Positions 48,601 to 57,389 are shown, numbered from the stretch's first letter. The stretch is DNA of 64,000 bases from Rhodococcus sp. AW25M09 (GCF_000333955.1 NZ_CAPS01000005.1:60117-124116); one strand, 5' to 3'. Translations and numbers: made by a program. The notes: a model not told the origin generated them from the letters alone.

Positions 48601-48633
48601 GTGGGCACACGCGCTGGTAGAGCGCGTGCCCAC
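48601..48633. terminator. GC-rich hairpin between the ssadh operon and the GAF-ANTAR gene
   Basis: GTGGGCACACGCGCT pairs with AGCGCGTGCCCAC (two-base bulge) around the loop GGTAG. It lies 66 bases beyond the aldehyde dehydrogenase stop and 17 bases before the GAF-ANTAR start, so it may be both the operon's terminator and part of the ANTAR gene's leader. There is no U-run. Confidence 0.6.
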
Positions 48634-48698
48634 GACGAACCCTACGGTGTTTCGAGCCGCCTGGGTACATCCACCGGTGATGCAGTCCGGATCGACCC

Positions 48699-50090
48699 TC
48701 AGGCGGGAGCGTCGATGGGGACGGTGTTGATCAGTTTCTTGTTGACGAATTCCTGAATTCCGGCCGAGGACAACTCGTGGCCGTATCCGGACTTCTTGAC
48801 CCCACCGAACGGCAGATCGGCCCGCGTCCACGTGGGATGGTTGACGAACACCATTCCGGTGTCGATCTTTTGCGCGAGCGCTTCACCACGTGCGATGTCG
48901 GTGGTGAAGATCGATCCGCCGAGTCCGTAACTGGAGTCGTTGGCGATCCGAACGGCATTGTCGGCATCGGCAGCTCGGAAGACCAACGCGACCGGCCCGA
49001 AGAATTCCATGTCGTACACCGGATTGTCGGCCGATATCTGGGTGATCACCGTGGGTTGCACGAACGCTCCCGAGGACGGGACTGTCGGACCTACCTCGGT
49101 GACGATCGCGCCGTGTTCCCGTGCCGTTTTGACCTGTGCCCGTAGACCGTCTGCGGCCGCCTGCGAGGACATCGGCGGCAACGTGGTGGTGACCAGCAGT
49201 GGATCGCCGGCTTCCAGTCCGGCCATCGCGTCGAGGAACTTCGCGGTGAATTCGTCGGCGATGCTCTCTTCTACGATGATGCGCTTGGATGCCACGCAGC
49301 ACTGGCCGCCGTTGTTCATCCGGCCCCACAGCGCCCAGGCGACAGTCTTGTCCATGTCGGCATCGGCCAGGACGATCAATGCATCGGTACCGCCGAGTTC
49401 CATGGTCGACTTCTTCAGATTCTTCCCCGCCCGCGCCGCGACGATGGCACCGGCCTGCTCGCTTCCGGTGAGCGCAACCCCGCGGATGCGCGGATCGTCG
49501 ATCATCGAGGAGAGCTGTTCCTTGGTTGCATAGATGTTGGAGTACAACCCCTTCGGTGCACCGGCGTCGAGGAAGAGCTTCTCGAACGCGGCTGCCGACT
49601 GGGGCACGATGGAGGCGTGTTTGACGATGACGACGTTGCCTGCCATCAGGTTCGGTCCGGCGACGCGGGCCAGTTGGTAGTAAGGAAAGTTCCACGGCTG
49701 AATCCCCAGCAGAATTCCCAACGGCTCACTGTGCACCACGGCGTGGCCGGCTTCTCCCGACTTCGCCGGCAATACCTGCGGGGCGAGGAAGGCCTCGGCG
49801 TTGTCTGCGTAGTACTCGAGGATCGACGCGGACAGCTCTACCTCGCCCACACTTTCGGCGTAGAGCTTCCCCATCTCGAGAGTGAGCAGTCGGGCGTACT
49901 CGGCTGCGTTGTCGCGCAGCAGAACCGCGGCACGGTGCATGATTTTGGCTCGATCGCCGAAGGAGGTGTCCTTCCACGAGAGGAACGTGGATTGTGCGTT
50001 CACCACCACGTTGTCCAACTCGTGGTCGGTGATGTCGCGGAAGGTGGCCACCGTCTGATTGGTGAACGGATTGGTCGAGGCGTAGGACAT
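48699..50090 (-). CDS. gabD: NAD(P)-dependent succinate-semialdehyde dehydrogenase
   Basis: 463 aa. Aldehyde dehydrogenase fold: MELGGTDALIVLADAD (catalytic Glu region) and NNGGQCCVASKRIIVEE (catalytic Cys) are the SSADH type, and the protein is short for the superfamily, as GabD1 enzymes are. It oxidises succinate semialdehyde to succinate. Last gene of a run with alcohol dehydrogenase and transhydrogenase genes, 27 bases after pntB. Confidence 0.88.
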   Translation of the reverse strand: MSYASTNPFTNQTVATFRDITDHELDNVVVNAQSTFLSWKDTSFGDRAKIMHRAAVLLRDNAAEYARLLTLEMGKLYAESVGEVELSASILEYYADNAEAFLAPQVLPAKSGEAGHAVVHSEPLGILLGIQPWNFPYYQLARVAGPNLMAGNVVIVKHASIVPQSAAAFEKLFLDAGAPKGLYSNIYATKEQLSSMIDDPRIRGVALTGSEQAGAIVAARAGKNLKKSTMELGGTDALIVLADADMDKTVAWALWGRMNNGGQCCVASKRIIVEESIADEFTAKFLDAMAGLEAGDPLLVTTTLPPMSSQAAADGLRAQVKTAREHGAIVTEVGPTVPSSGAFVQPTVITQISADNPVYDMEFFGPVALVFRAADADNAVRIANDSSYGLGGSIFTTDIARGEALAQKIDTGMVFVNHPTWTRADLPFGGVKKSGYGHELSSAGIQEFVNKKLINTVPIDAPA

Positions 50091-50117
50091 GGAGTGCTCC
50101 TGTCATAGGTTCCTGCG

Positions 50118-51530
50118 TCAGGCGACGAGGGTTTTGATTGCCGAGAGAAGCTGCTGCAGAGACGCTTTGGCGTCGCCGAACAGCATGGTGGTGTTGGGCT
50201 CGGTGAACAGCTCGTTGTCGATTCCCGCGTACCCGTGGCCCATCGATCGCTTCAACACCACGACGCTCTTGGCCTTGTCGACGTCGAGGATCGGCATCCC
50301 GGACACTGCGTTTCCGGGTCTGCGCGCCGCGGGGTTGGTGACGTCGTTCGCTCCGACCACCAATGCGACATCGGCAAGAGGGAACTCGGGATTGCTGCCT
50401 TCGAGGTCGTGGAGCTGTTCGTAGGGCACGTTCGCCTCGGCGAGAAGAACGTTCATCTGTCCCGGCATCCGGCCGGCGACCGGGTGAATCGCGTAGCTGA
50501 CGTCGATACCTCGCTCGGCCAACAGATTGCCGAGATCGGCACACTCCCGCTGAGCGCGCGCTGCTGCCAGTCCGTACCCGGGAACGATGATCACCGTGTG
50601 GGCGTATGCGAGTTGAATTGCGACGTCGTCGGCGGAGGTTTCTCGCGCCGGTGTCCCAGCTTCGTCGCCGTTTACGGTACTGGCTGCGCCGCCGACGCCG
50701 AATCCGCCGATGACGATGGAGGCGATAGAACGGTTCATGGCCTTACCCATCAGCACGCTCAAGATGGTTCCGGCGGAACCGACCAGCGCGCCCGCGACGA
50801 TCATGATGGTGCTTCCCAGTGCGAACCCAGCCATCGCCACCGCAATTCCTGTGCAGGCGTTGAGCAGTGAGATCACCACGGGCATGTCCGCACCGCCGAT
50901 GGGCAGAACTACGAGTACTCCGACCGACAAAGCCGCCACGATCAAAAGGCCAAGCGGTGCCATACCGTCGGGAGTGAGTACCGACCAGATCACCGCGAGG
51001 AGTGCGATCGCCACCGCGCCGGCTTCCAGTATCCGGTGCGCCGGAAGCCGAATCGGGTTGCCGGACACAAACCCTTGGAGCTTTCCGGCGGCGATGAGCG
51101 AGCCGGTCACGGTCACCGATCCGATCAGGATTCCCAGCGCCGTGGGTACAGCCACGCTGATCGCGGCACTCGAACTCGCAGCGAGTGTCTCGTCGATGGC
51201 GATCAGGGCGGCTGCCCCGCCGCCGACCATGTTGAACGCGCTGACCAATTGCGGCATCGCGGTCATTTTCACTCGCCTACCGGTGAGCACACCGATGAGC
51301 GAGCCGATCGCGACGGCGATGACCAACACCACCGGTGCGACGGTCCACTCGAACCCGGTTTCGGCCGCACACACGCCTGCGATCACCACGGCCGCACCCA
51401 TACCGAATGCGGAGATCGCGTTGCCGCGCCTGGCCGTGCGAGGTGAGTTCATCAGGTGCAGCCCCACCACGAACGCCACGGCGCAGGCGAGATACAGCAG
51501 CGACCGCACACCTGTGTCGGTTGTCGTCAC
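50118..51530 (-). CDS. pntB: NAD(P) transhydrogenase, beta subunit
   Basis: 470 aa. About eight to nine membrane helices (domain II), then the NADP(H)-binding domain III with VPGYGLAAARAQ and the conserved IHPVAGRMPGQMNVLLAEAN. It couples hydride transfer between NADH and NADP+ to proton movement. The start overlaps pntA2 as ATGA. Confidence 0.96.
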   Translation of the reverse strand: MTTTDTGVRSLLYLACAVAFVVGLHLMNSPRTARRGNAISAFGMGAAVVIAGVCAAETGFEWTVAPVVLVIAVAIGSLIGVLTGRRVKMTAMPQLVSAFNMVGGGAAALIAIDETLAASSSAAISVAVPTALGILIGSVTVTGSLIAAGKLQGFVSGNPIRLPAHRILEAGAVAIALLAVIWSVLTPDGMAPLGLLIVAALSVGVLVVLPIGGADMPVVISLLNACTGIAVAMAGFALGSTIMIVAGALVGSAGTILSVLMGKAMNRSIASIVIGGFGVGGAASTVNGDEAGTPARETSADDVAIQLAYAHTVIIVPGYGLAAARAQRECADLGNLLAERGIDVSYAIHPVAGRMPGQMNVLLAEANVPYEQLHDLEGSNPEFPLADVALVVGANDVTNPAARRPGNAVSGMPILDVDKAKSVVVLKRSMGHGYAGIDNELFTEPNTTMLFGDAKASLQQLLSAIKTLVA

Positions 51531-51838
51531 TTCGAACTCCGTTCATGGTGGACCGCTGCGTCGTGATGGAACATGGCGAGCATCCGGTCGGTCACGATGT
51601 AGCCGCCCACCACATTGATCGACGCGAGCATCGCGGCGAATGCCATGAGCACGAGTCCGATTGGACTGTCCACCCGGCCCGCGATGAGGATCACGCCGAC
51701 CAGGACGACGCCGTGAATTGCATTGGCACCGGACATCAGTGGTGTGTGCAGGGTGGCGGGCACCTTGCTGATCACCTCTGCACCGACGAGGACTGCCAGC
51801 ACGAATATGGTGATGGCAGTGACGAGATCGCTGTTCAC
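51527..51838 (-). CDS. pntA2: NAD(P) transhydrogenase, small membrane subunit
   Basis: 103 aa with three to four hydrophobic helices. VPATLHTPLMSGANAIHGVV is the signature of the membrane part of the alpha subunit. In this three-gene form the alpha subunit is split. Overlaps both neighbours by ATGA. Confidence 0.95.
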   Translation of the reverse strand: MNSDLVTAITIFVLAVLVGAEVISKVPATLHTPLMSGANAIHGVVLVGVILIAGRVDSPIGLVLMAFAAMLASINVVGGYIVTDRMLAMFHHDAAVHHERSSK

Positions 51839-53007
51839 GATGCCATTCCGCTCGCCATGGCAGGCGTGTGCTGCGCAGAATCCTTCTGGAGCCGGTCGGT
51901 CTGCTTGCCGACCACGATTGCAGCATCGATCGGATCGTCTGTGTCGATGTTCAGCCTGTCATCACGCACGAAGTGTGCGATCACGTCGGCGATGTTGCGT
52001 GCGTACGCCGCTGACGCAGCCGAGGGCACGGTGGACGCAAGATTGCCCGCACCGACGATGCTCACATGATTGGCGGTATGAGTGGTGGTGTCCTGGACCG
52101 AACCCTCGACGTTGCCGCCGAGACTGCTGGCCGCCATGTCCAGCACCACCGATCCCGGCCGCATTCCCTCGATCGCAGCGGTCGTGACGAGAGTCGGAGG
52201 ACGGTGCCCCGGGACCCTGGCCGTGGTGATCACGACGTCGAATGCCGCCAGTGCGGTGTCCATCGCCTTCTGTTGCGCGCCCTGCTCCTCCGCGGTCAGC
52301 GAACGCGCGTAGCCGTCCGAGGTGGTACTCGAGATGTCGCTCGCGAGTTCGAGGAACCTGGCACCGAGAGATTCGATTTCCGAACGACATTCGGGCCGAA
52401 TGTCGTATCCGGTGACGTCCGCTCCCATCCGGCGGGCCGTGGCGATGGCCTGCAGTCCCGCGACACCGGCACCGAGAACTAGAAGTCTGGTCGGCCGGGA
52501 TGTTCCGGACGCAGTGATCATCATCGGGAAGTAGCGACCGAACAATCCCGCTGCCACGATGACTGCCTTGTAGCCCGCGACGCTGTCCTGTGAGGTCATC
52601 GCGTCCATCGATTGCGCGCTACTCAGCGTCCTCGGCAACAGAGCGAGATCGATTCCGACGATGGACTGTTCGTCCAAGGTCCGAGCCAGCGACGTGTCGG
52701 TCGTGGTGTGCAGCATGCCGACCAAGATCTGCCCCGGGTGCATGGCACCGAGCACCTCCTGTGCTGGTGGCCGGATGCAGGTGATCGCTGCCGCGTCGTC
52801 GATGATTCGCTGCCGCGAGCACACGTCGGCTCCCGCTGCTGCGAACTCGTCGTCGGAGATGAACGCACCGGCACCGGCACCGGCTTCGACCAGAACGCCT
52901 ACACCGTGAGTGGCCAGCCTGGTGATCGACTTCGGGGTGACGCTGACTCGCTGCTCGCCGTCGAAGCACTCTTTGAATGCACCTACGGTGAGGGAGAATT
53001 CGGCCAT
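51835..53007 (-). CDS. pntA1: NAD(P) transhydrogenase, NAD-binding alpha-1 subunit
   Basis: 390 aa from ATG 53007 (TGATG overlap with the adh stop). Domain I fold: VETG-like GAGAGAFISDDEFAAAGADV and the NAD-binding GAGVAGLQAIATARRMGADV. Soluble, works as a dimer with the membrane subunits. The alanine dehydrogenase-like family is distinguished from true alanine dehydrogenase by the adjoining pntA2 and pntB. Confidence 0.94.
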   Translation of the reverse strand: MAEFSLTVGAFKECFDGEQRVSVTPKSITRLATHGVGVLVEAGAGAGAFISDDEFAAAGADVCSRQRIIDDAAAITCIRPPAQEVLGAMHPGQILVGMLHTTTDTSLARTLDEQSIVGIDLALLPRTLSSAQSMDAMTSQDSVAGYKAVIVAAGLFGRYFPMMITASGTSRPTRLLVLGAGVAGLQAIATARRMGADVTGYDIRPECRSEIESLGARFLELASDISSTTSDGYARSLTAEEQGAQQKAMDTALAAFDVVITTARVPGHRPPTLVTTAAIEGMRPGSVVLDMAASSLGGNVEGSVQDTTTHTANHVSIVGAGNLASTVPSAASAAYARNIADVIAHFVRDDRLNIDTDDPIDAAIVVGKQTDRLQKDSAQHTPAMASGMAS

Positions 53008-54017
53008 CAGAACTCGAAGACCTGGCGAGCCGTCACTCGTCCGGCCATCAGGTCGTCGAAGCAGTCGTTGACCTCGTCGAGCTTGCGGGAGACAGCCGAG
53101 ACCGTCGTTCGCCCGGCCGCGTGCAGCGCGAAGACTTCGCGTAGATCTTCTCGGGTGCCGACGATCGACCCGAGGACCGAGATTCCGCCGACCACAGTGT
53201 CGAAGATCGGCACCGGAAAGACGCCCTGAGCGGGCATCGAGACGCAGACCAGTCGGCCTCCGCGGCGCAATGATCGGAAGGCCTGATCGAAGACGGCCGG
53301 GATGACGGCCAGGACGATCACGACATCGGCACCGCCGAGCGCCTGGATAGCCTCCACCGGGTCGGTTGTCGCCGAATTGACGGTTTGATCTGCGCCGAGT
53401 TCGGCTGCAAGATCGAGCTTTTCGTCCTCGATGTCCACTGCGATGACAGATCCGCCGGCGATCTTGGCGTATTGCACAGCCATGTGACCGAGACCGCCGA
53501 TTCCGAAGATGGCGACGCGTTGTGTCGGCGTGACTCCGCCGACTTTGACGGCCTTGTAGGTGGTCAATCCCGCACAGGTCAGTGGAGCCGCATCGAAGGA
53601 GGTAATGGCGTCGGGCACGCGAACGACGTAACGAGCATCTGCCACAGCGTATTCGGCGTATGCACCGTCGACCGAGTATCCGCTGTTCTCCTGCTTCAGG
53701 CAGAGTGTCTCCCAGCCGGAGACGCAGTAGTCGCACTCACCGCACGCCGAACCGAGCCACGCGATGGCCACACGCTCTCCGATTCGATCCTTCGATACCT
53801 GCGAACCGACCGCCTCGATCGTGCCGATACCCTCGTGGCCCGGGACGAAGGGAACCGTCGGCTTGGCCGGCCAGTCGCCCTGCGCCGCATGGATATCGGT
53901 ATGGCAGACCCCGCACGTCTCCATCTTCACCAGCACCTGATGGGGCGCAGGTTCTGGGACCGGGATGTCCTTGACGACCAGTGGTTTGCCGAACTCGGTG
54001 ACAACAGCAGCTTTCAT
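53007..54017 (-). CDS. Zinc-dependent alcohol dehydrogenase (AdhP/AdhA type)
   Basis: 336 aa. Catalytic zinc ligands in CGVCHTD and GHE (GHEGIGTIEAVG); structural zinc cysteines in CGECDYCVSGWETLC; Rossmann motif GIGGLGHMAVQYAK. Closest to propanol-preferring NAD-dependent ADHs. Heads an operon with transhydrogenase and succinate-semialdehyde dehydrogenase, with a DosR-like box about 95 bases upstream, so acetaldehyde reduction to regenerate NAD+ under low oxygen is a plausible role. Confidence 0.93.
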   Translation of the reverse strand: MKAAVVTEFGKPLVVKDIPVPEPAPHQVLVKMETCGVCHTDIHAAQGDWPAKPTVPFVPGHEGIGTIEAVGSQVSKDRIGERVAIAWLGSACGECDYCVSGWETLCLKQENSGYSVDGAYAEYAVADARYVVRVPDAITSFDAAPLTCAGLTTYKAVKVGGVTPTQRVAIFGIGGLGHMAVQYAKIAGGSVIAVDIEDEKLDLAAELGADQTVNSATTDPVEAIQALGGADVVIVLAVIPAVFDQAFRSLRRGGRLVCVSMPAQGVFPVPIFDTVVGGISVLGSIVGTREDLREVFALHAAGRTTVSAVSRKLDEVNDCFDDLMAGRVTARQVFEF

Positions 54018-54109
54018 CGCGGATTTCCTCCAACTCGAATATCAGTGCCATTCTCGACCATCGAGCAATGCACACTGTCGATTGTGGGCGCTGCGGTGAT
54101 CGGCATGTA

Positions 54110-54216
54110 GGGCCGGAAGTCACCGCCCATTCGGGACGCATCCCGAGTTGCCGGTCCGGATTTCGGAGGTGCAGGGCAAGGAGGCACAAAGCCTGGAGAT
54201 CGAGGCCTTTCGTCCC
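54110..54216. promoter_or_regulatory. Divergent region with two DosR-like boxes and a palindrome
   Basis: Minus-strand GTGACTTCCGGCCC (54123-54110) faces the alcohol dehydrogenase operon. AGGCCTTTCGTCCC (54203-54216) faces the DUF1003-like gene. Between them TCGGGA-CGCA-TCCCGA (54131-54146) is a perfect palindrome of unknown use. Box sequences agree with others in the window. Confidence 0.65.
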
Positions 54217-54293
54217 TCGCCCATCACATGGACGTGGAACACACTCGGTTCCATGGACTCTGCTGCACACTCCCGGTCGAAGGCCTTCGGGCG

Positions 54294-54758
54294 ATGAACC
54301 TGTGGAGAAGACACCCCGGCGTCCGAACCGGTGATGCGCTGACCACGGGCGAGCGAGCCGCGGACTGCGTCCGCAACGGAATGGGCTCGTGGCCCTTCGT
54401 ATTCCTCTTTCTCGGCACCATGGCGTTATGGGCCGTCTACAACGGCAGCGATGGATTCGACCCGTACCCGTTCATCCTGCTCAATCTGTTCCTGTCGCTG
54501 ATCGCGGGCCTTCAAGGAGCGATTCTGCTGATATCGGCGAAACGTGCAGACTCGGTGAGCAGTGAGGTTGCGGTACACACACTTTCGAATACTGCGCTGC
54601 TGCAGGACATGATCGAGGCGAATACTGTCTTGATCGAATCGGTGGAGCAGTTGGCGGCGGAAATACACACGCACGTCTGTCCGTCGGCTCATCGTCCCGG
54701 CGTCGGATCGACGCTGTCGGTGCCGAAATCGGTTACGCGCCCGGTTTCTTGGCCGTGA
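54294..54758 (+). CDS. DUF1003-like membrane protein
   Basis: 154 aa from ATG 54294; ATG 54228 is possible but lies only 12 bases after a DosR-like box. GERAADCVRNGMGSWPFVFL and DGFDPYPFILLNLFLSLIAG are hallmarks of DUF1003, with two transmembrane helices. The family has no established function. The end overlaps the convergent flavodoxin gene by 26 bases. Confidence 0.8.
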   Translation: MNLWRRHPGVRTGDALTTGERAADCVRNGMGSWPFVFLFLGTMALWAVYNGSDGFDPYPFILLNLFLSLIAGLQGAILLISAKRADSVSSEVAVHTLSNTALLQDMIEANTVLIESVEQLAAEIHTHVCPSAHRPGVGSTLSVPKSVTRPVSWP

Positions 54759-55233
54759 GACAAGCAAGTATCTCTCGCGCCCAGTTGCACACGAGTACCC
54801 AGTCTCGGAAGTCTCCTGCTACTGCGCCGGAGGAAGCGAAGATCTGACGCTCCCCCACCGAAAGCCGTTCTGCATCAAGCTTTCCTGTAAACGTACGATG
54901 CGAGATGGCAGTCAGAACCGATACAGCGTGTGCGGCATCGGAGGTGTCGTTGACCGGCCTGTTGCTCGAATGCAGCGGTCCACAGGAGAACAACCACACG
55001 GGAGGATGCTCCATCCCGGACACCCTGTTCACCAACTTGTTCGCTACCGGAAGCCAGCGGCCGGAGTAGACGGCACTGCCGATGATCAAAGCGTCGTAGC
55101 GACTCACGTCGTCGACGGAGTCGGGGGTACGCACGTCGACATCGGCGCCCTCGTGCTGGAATACTCGCGCCATCTCCTGCGCGAGCGACGCCGTCGCTCC
55201 GTGGCGCCCAGCCGTCGAGACCAAAATTTTCAT
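54733..55233 (-). CDS. Flavodoxin-domain protein (second copy)
   Basis: 166 aa from ATG 55233, overlapping the upstream gene's stop as ATGA. FMN loop STAGRHGATASLAQ, IIGSAVYSGRWLPVANKLVN and WLFSCGP correspond to the loops of the copy at 44670-45197. It has a Cys in the third loop where the other has Ser. Likely a redox protein of the same family. Confidence 0.87.
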   Translation of the reverse strand: MKILVSTAGRHGATASLAQEMARVFQHEGADVDVRTPDSVDDVSRYDALIIGSAVYSGRWLPVANKLVNRVSGMEHPPVWLFSCGPLHSSNRPVNDTSDAAHAVSVLTAISHRTFTGKLDAERLSVGERQIFASSGAVAGDFRDWVLVCNWAREILACLTAKKPGA

Positions 55234-55643
55234 CGGTTCGCACGTACGGTCATGCGCCACCCCTGTAGCGCGATGAGTACGCCGATCACTCCGAACAGTG
55301 CTTGTATCCAGCTTGTTTCGCCGAGCACGGCAGCCGAAATCACAACCCATGCCGCCAGCAGCACCCCGGCCATGTGCGCGATGGGACCGGACTTTCCGCC
55401 GCCCGCCAGAGCCGACGCTGCCGCCAGTCCCATCGGTACACCGACCACGAGAACCAATGCGAGGCCGGCTAGTGCCGGACTCGACATCGGTAGTCGTGCC
55501 TGCGCATCGGCACCGAGATCGATGGCCCCCGAGGCCACACCGATCGCGGCTCCGAAGGCATTGATGGACACGCCGGCGCACACTGCACCCAGCCATGGCC
55601 ATCGCCTATTCGGGACGGTGAGTGCTCGTGTGGTGGGAATCAT
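55230..55643 (-). CDS. Small four-helix membrane protein of unknown function
   Basis: 137 aa, with four hydrophobic helices (about 17-40, 55-78, 88-106, 111-129) and a basic C terminus. No family recognised. Translationally coupled to the flavodoxin that follows, so the two may work together (inference). Confidence 0.7.
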   Translation of the reverse strand: MIPTTRALTVPNRRWPWLGAVCAGVSINAFGAAIGVASGAIDLGADAQARLPMSSPALAGLALVLVVGVPMGLAAASALAGGGKSGPIAHMAGVLLAAWVVISAAVLGETSWIQALFGVIGVLIALQGWRMTVRANR

Positions 55644-55708
55644 TCGTTCAGCTTCACAGCGGTACGAACAGTGGGCTAGAGCACAAGGTCCCCGCTGCGC
55701 AGGATGGT

Positions 55709-55882
55709 TCAGCGGGAAAAGAACGACCCTACGGATCGATGCCCCTCAAGAGGCGGCATCGACTGTTCCTGGCAGGAACAGCGGTCGGATGCGGCCACCG
55801 ACGACATGACGGCGTCGACATGTTCGCCGCAGCCGCCCCACCCGGTCTTGTGGCACTTCTGGCAGGTAACGGCGTAGCACAT
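55709..55882 (-). CDS. Tiny Cys-rich protein (57 aa), putative zinc-ribbon type
   Basis: ATG 55882 has the strong RBS AGAGGAG. It begins MCYAVTCQKCHKTGWGGCGE, with CxxC and further Cys/His (GEHVDAV, DRCSC). Small actinobacterial proteins of the form MCRxITCxxCGKxxWAGCGxH are familiar to me as unannotated or hypothetical genes; their function is unknown. It starts 30 bases after the persulfide dioxygenase-rhodanese gene on the same strand, so it is probably co-transcribed and may bind metal or react with sulfur species (inference). Confidence 0.75.
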   Translation of the reverse strand: MCYAVTCQKCHKTGWGGCGEHVDAVMSSVAASDRCSCQEQSMPPLEGHRSVGSFFSR

Positions 55883-55912
55883 GGTTTTCTCCTCTACTGA
55901 TCGAATGAACTG

Positions 55913-57292
55913 TCAGGCCGAAACATGGGCGTCGGCCCAGGCGTTGTATCCGCCCAGCAAGTCCGACACGTTCTCGAATCCCTGCGCGCGGAGCAGCGAC
56001 GCTGCCACGCTCGATCGCCAGCCGCCGGCGCAATGCACCACCATCGGCTTTCCTATCGGAACCTCGCTGAGCCGAGTCCGCAACTGCGCCAACGGGATCG
56101 AAATTGCACCCGGTATGGTACCGAGATCGCGTTCACCGGGGTTGCGGATGTCGATGAGCGTCACCTCGTCTGCGTCGAGCATCGCGTCGAGTTGCTCGAC
56201 GGTGGTGCGTGGTGCGACCTCGACCAGCTCGGTCAGCGCCGCGGGGAATTCTCCGTCATACCCGATTCCGAGATAGCCGATCACGTTGTCGGATCCGACC
56301 CTGGCCAACCGAAGTGCGGCCTCCTGCTCGTCGCCCGGATATGCGATGAGAACGATGCGTCCGCCGATCTCCGCGACCATGCCGCCGGTCTCGGCGAAGC
56401 GACCGTCGAACCCCACATTGACCGATCCTCGAAGGTGACCGGCCGCAAAGTCGTCCACACTGCGCGCGTCGAGAACGCGGGTACCGGCGGCCAGCTCGCG
56501 CACGACATCCGCGGGCGTGAACTCAGGGATGCTGCGGTTCGGAGACAGCAGGGGATGAACCTGCTTGTTCATCGCGGCGTCAGCCGAGAAGTACGACGGT
56601 GCCGCCGGTTGACCTTCGGTGACCAAAGCAACGAAGGCATCCTCACTCATCGGCTGTACCGAGGGGTTGGTCGCTCGCTGCTCGCCGATGGTGGAGGTCA
56701 GCTCGGTGGACAGGTTCTTTCCGCACGACGAGCCGGCACCGTGAGCAGGCATGACGACGACCTGATCCGGCAGTTCCAACAGTGTGTTGTGCACGGTGCG
56801 ATACATCGCCTTGGCCAGGTCGGCGGTGGATCCGTCGCCGAGATTGACCAGATCGGGTCGCCCGACATCGCCGATGAAGAGGGAATCACCGGTCAGCACG
56901 GCCCTGGGTGTGACCCCGGGATGCTCACGGACCAGCACCGAGATCGATTCCCATGTGTGACCTGGGGTGGACAGGATCTCGAGGTCGACCTCACCGAGGG
57001 AGATATGTTCACCGTCGCGCAGTCGCCGGATGGGATAGTCGGTCTCGGCAGCCTCGCCGAAGCCGATCCACGCGCCGGTTGCCTCGACCAGTTCGAGATG
57101 GCCCGAGACGAAGTCGGCGTGAAAGTGGGTGTTGATGACACCCTCGATCGTCAGACCGTACTTCGCTGCGTCGTCGAGATACTCGGCGATGTCGCGGCGG
57201 GGATCGACCACGACGGCCCGTCCGGTGCTCTGATCTCCGATCAGATACGAAGCATGCGAGAGGCATTCCAGGTAGTACTGCTCGAGGATCAT
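55913..57292 (-). CDS. MBL-fold persulfide dioxygenase fused to rhodanese domains (CstB/BlrB-like)
   Basis: 459 aa from ATG 57292, with RBS GGAGGAAA. The metallo-beta-lactamase domain (1-240) has THFHADFVSGH and further His/Asp ligands of ETHE1-type persulfide dioxygenases. Two rhodanese-like domains follow: the first (about 265-350) has no catalytic Cys in its loop; the second (about 365-455) has VHCAGGWRSS with the catalytic Cys. It should oxidise glutathione/mycothiol persulfide or related sulfane sulfur. Divergent from a TauE/SafE permease across two CsoR/CstR-type operators. Confidence 0.92.
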   Translation of the reverse strand: MILEQYYLECLSHASYLIGDQSTGRAVVVDPRRDIAEYLDDAAKYGLTIEGVINTHFHADFVSGHLELVEATGAWIGFGEAAETDYPIRRLRDGEHISLGEVDLEILSTPGHTWESISVLVREHPGVTPRAVLTGDSLFIGDVGRPDLVNLGDGSTADLAKAMYRTVHNTLLELPDQVVVMPAHGAGSSCGKNLSTELTSTIGEQRATNPSVQPMSEDAFVALVTEGQPAAPSYFSADAAMNKQVHPLLSPNRSIPEFTPADVVRELAAGTRVLDARSVDDFAAGHLRGSVNVGFDGRFAETGGMVAEIGGRIVLIAYPGDEQEAALRLARVGSDNVIGYLGIGYDGEFPAALTELVEVAPRTTVEQLDAMLDADEVTLIDIRNPGERDLGTIPGAISIPLAQLRTRLSEVPIGKPMVVHCAGGWRSSVAASLLRAQGFENVSDLLGGYNAWADAHVSA

Positions 57293-57352
57293 GGTTTCCT
57301 CCGTCTGAGAAGTCGCCGAGCGAGTTTCGCAAGGCGGTAGACACAGTGTGCA

Positions 57353-57389
57353 ATACCCCCTAGGGTATGTCAAGTACCCCCTGGGGGCA
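57353..57389. promoter_or_regulatory. Two CsoR/CstR-type operators
   Basis: ATACCCCCTAGGGTAT (57353-57368, perfect-arm palindrome) and TACCCCCTGGGGGCA (57375-57389) lie 22 bp apart in the divergent region of the sulfur genes. This form is bound by CsoR-family repressors, including the persulfide sensor CstR, which controls the same gene types in other bacteria. Confidence 0.75.

Noticed and set aside
51036..51446. Charged frame opposite pntB
   Set aside because: pntB is certain, and this frame has the repetitive composition expected of the reverse strand.
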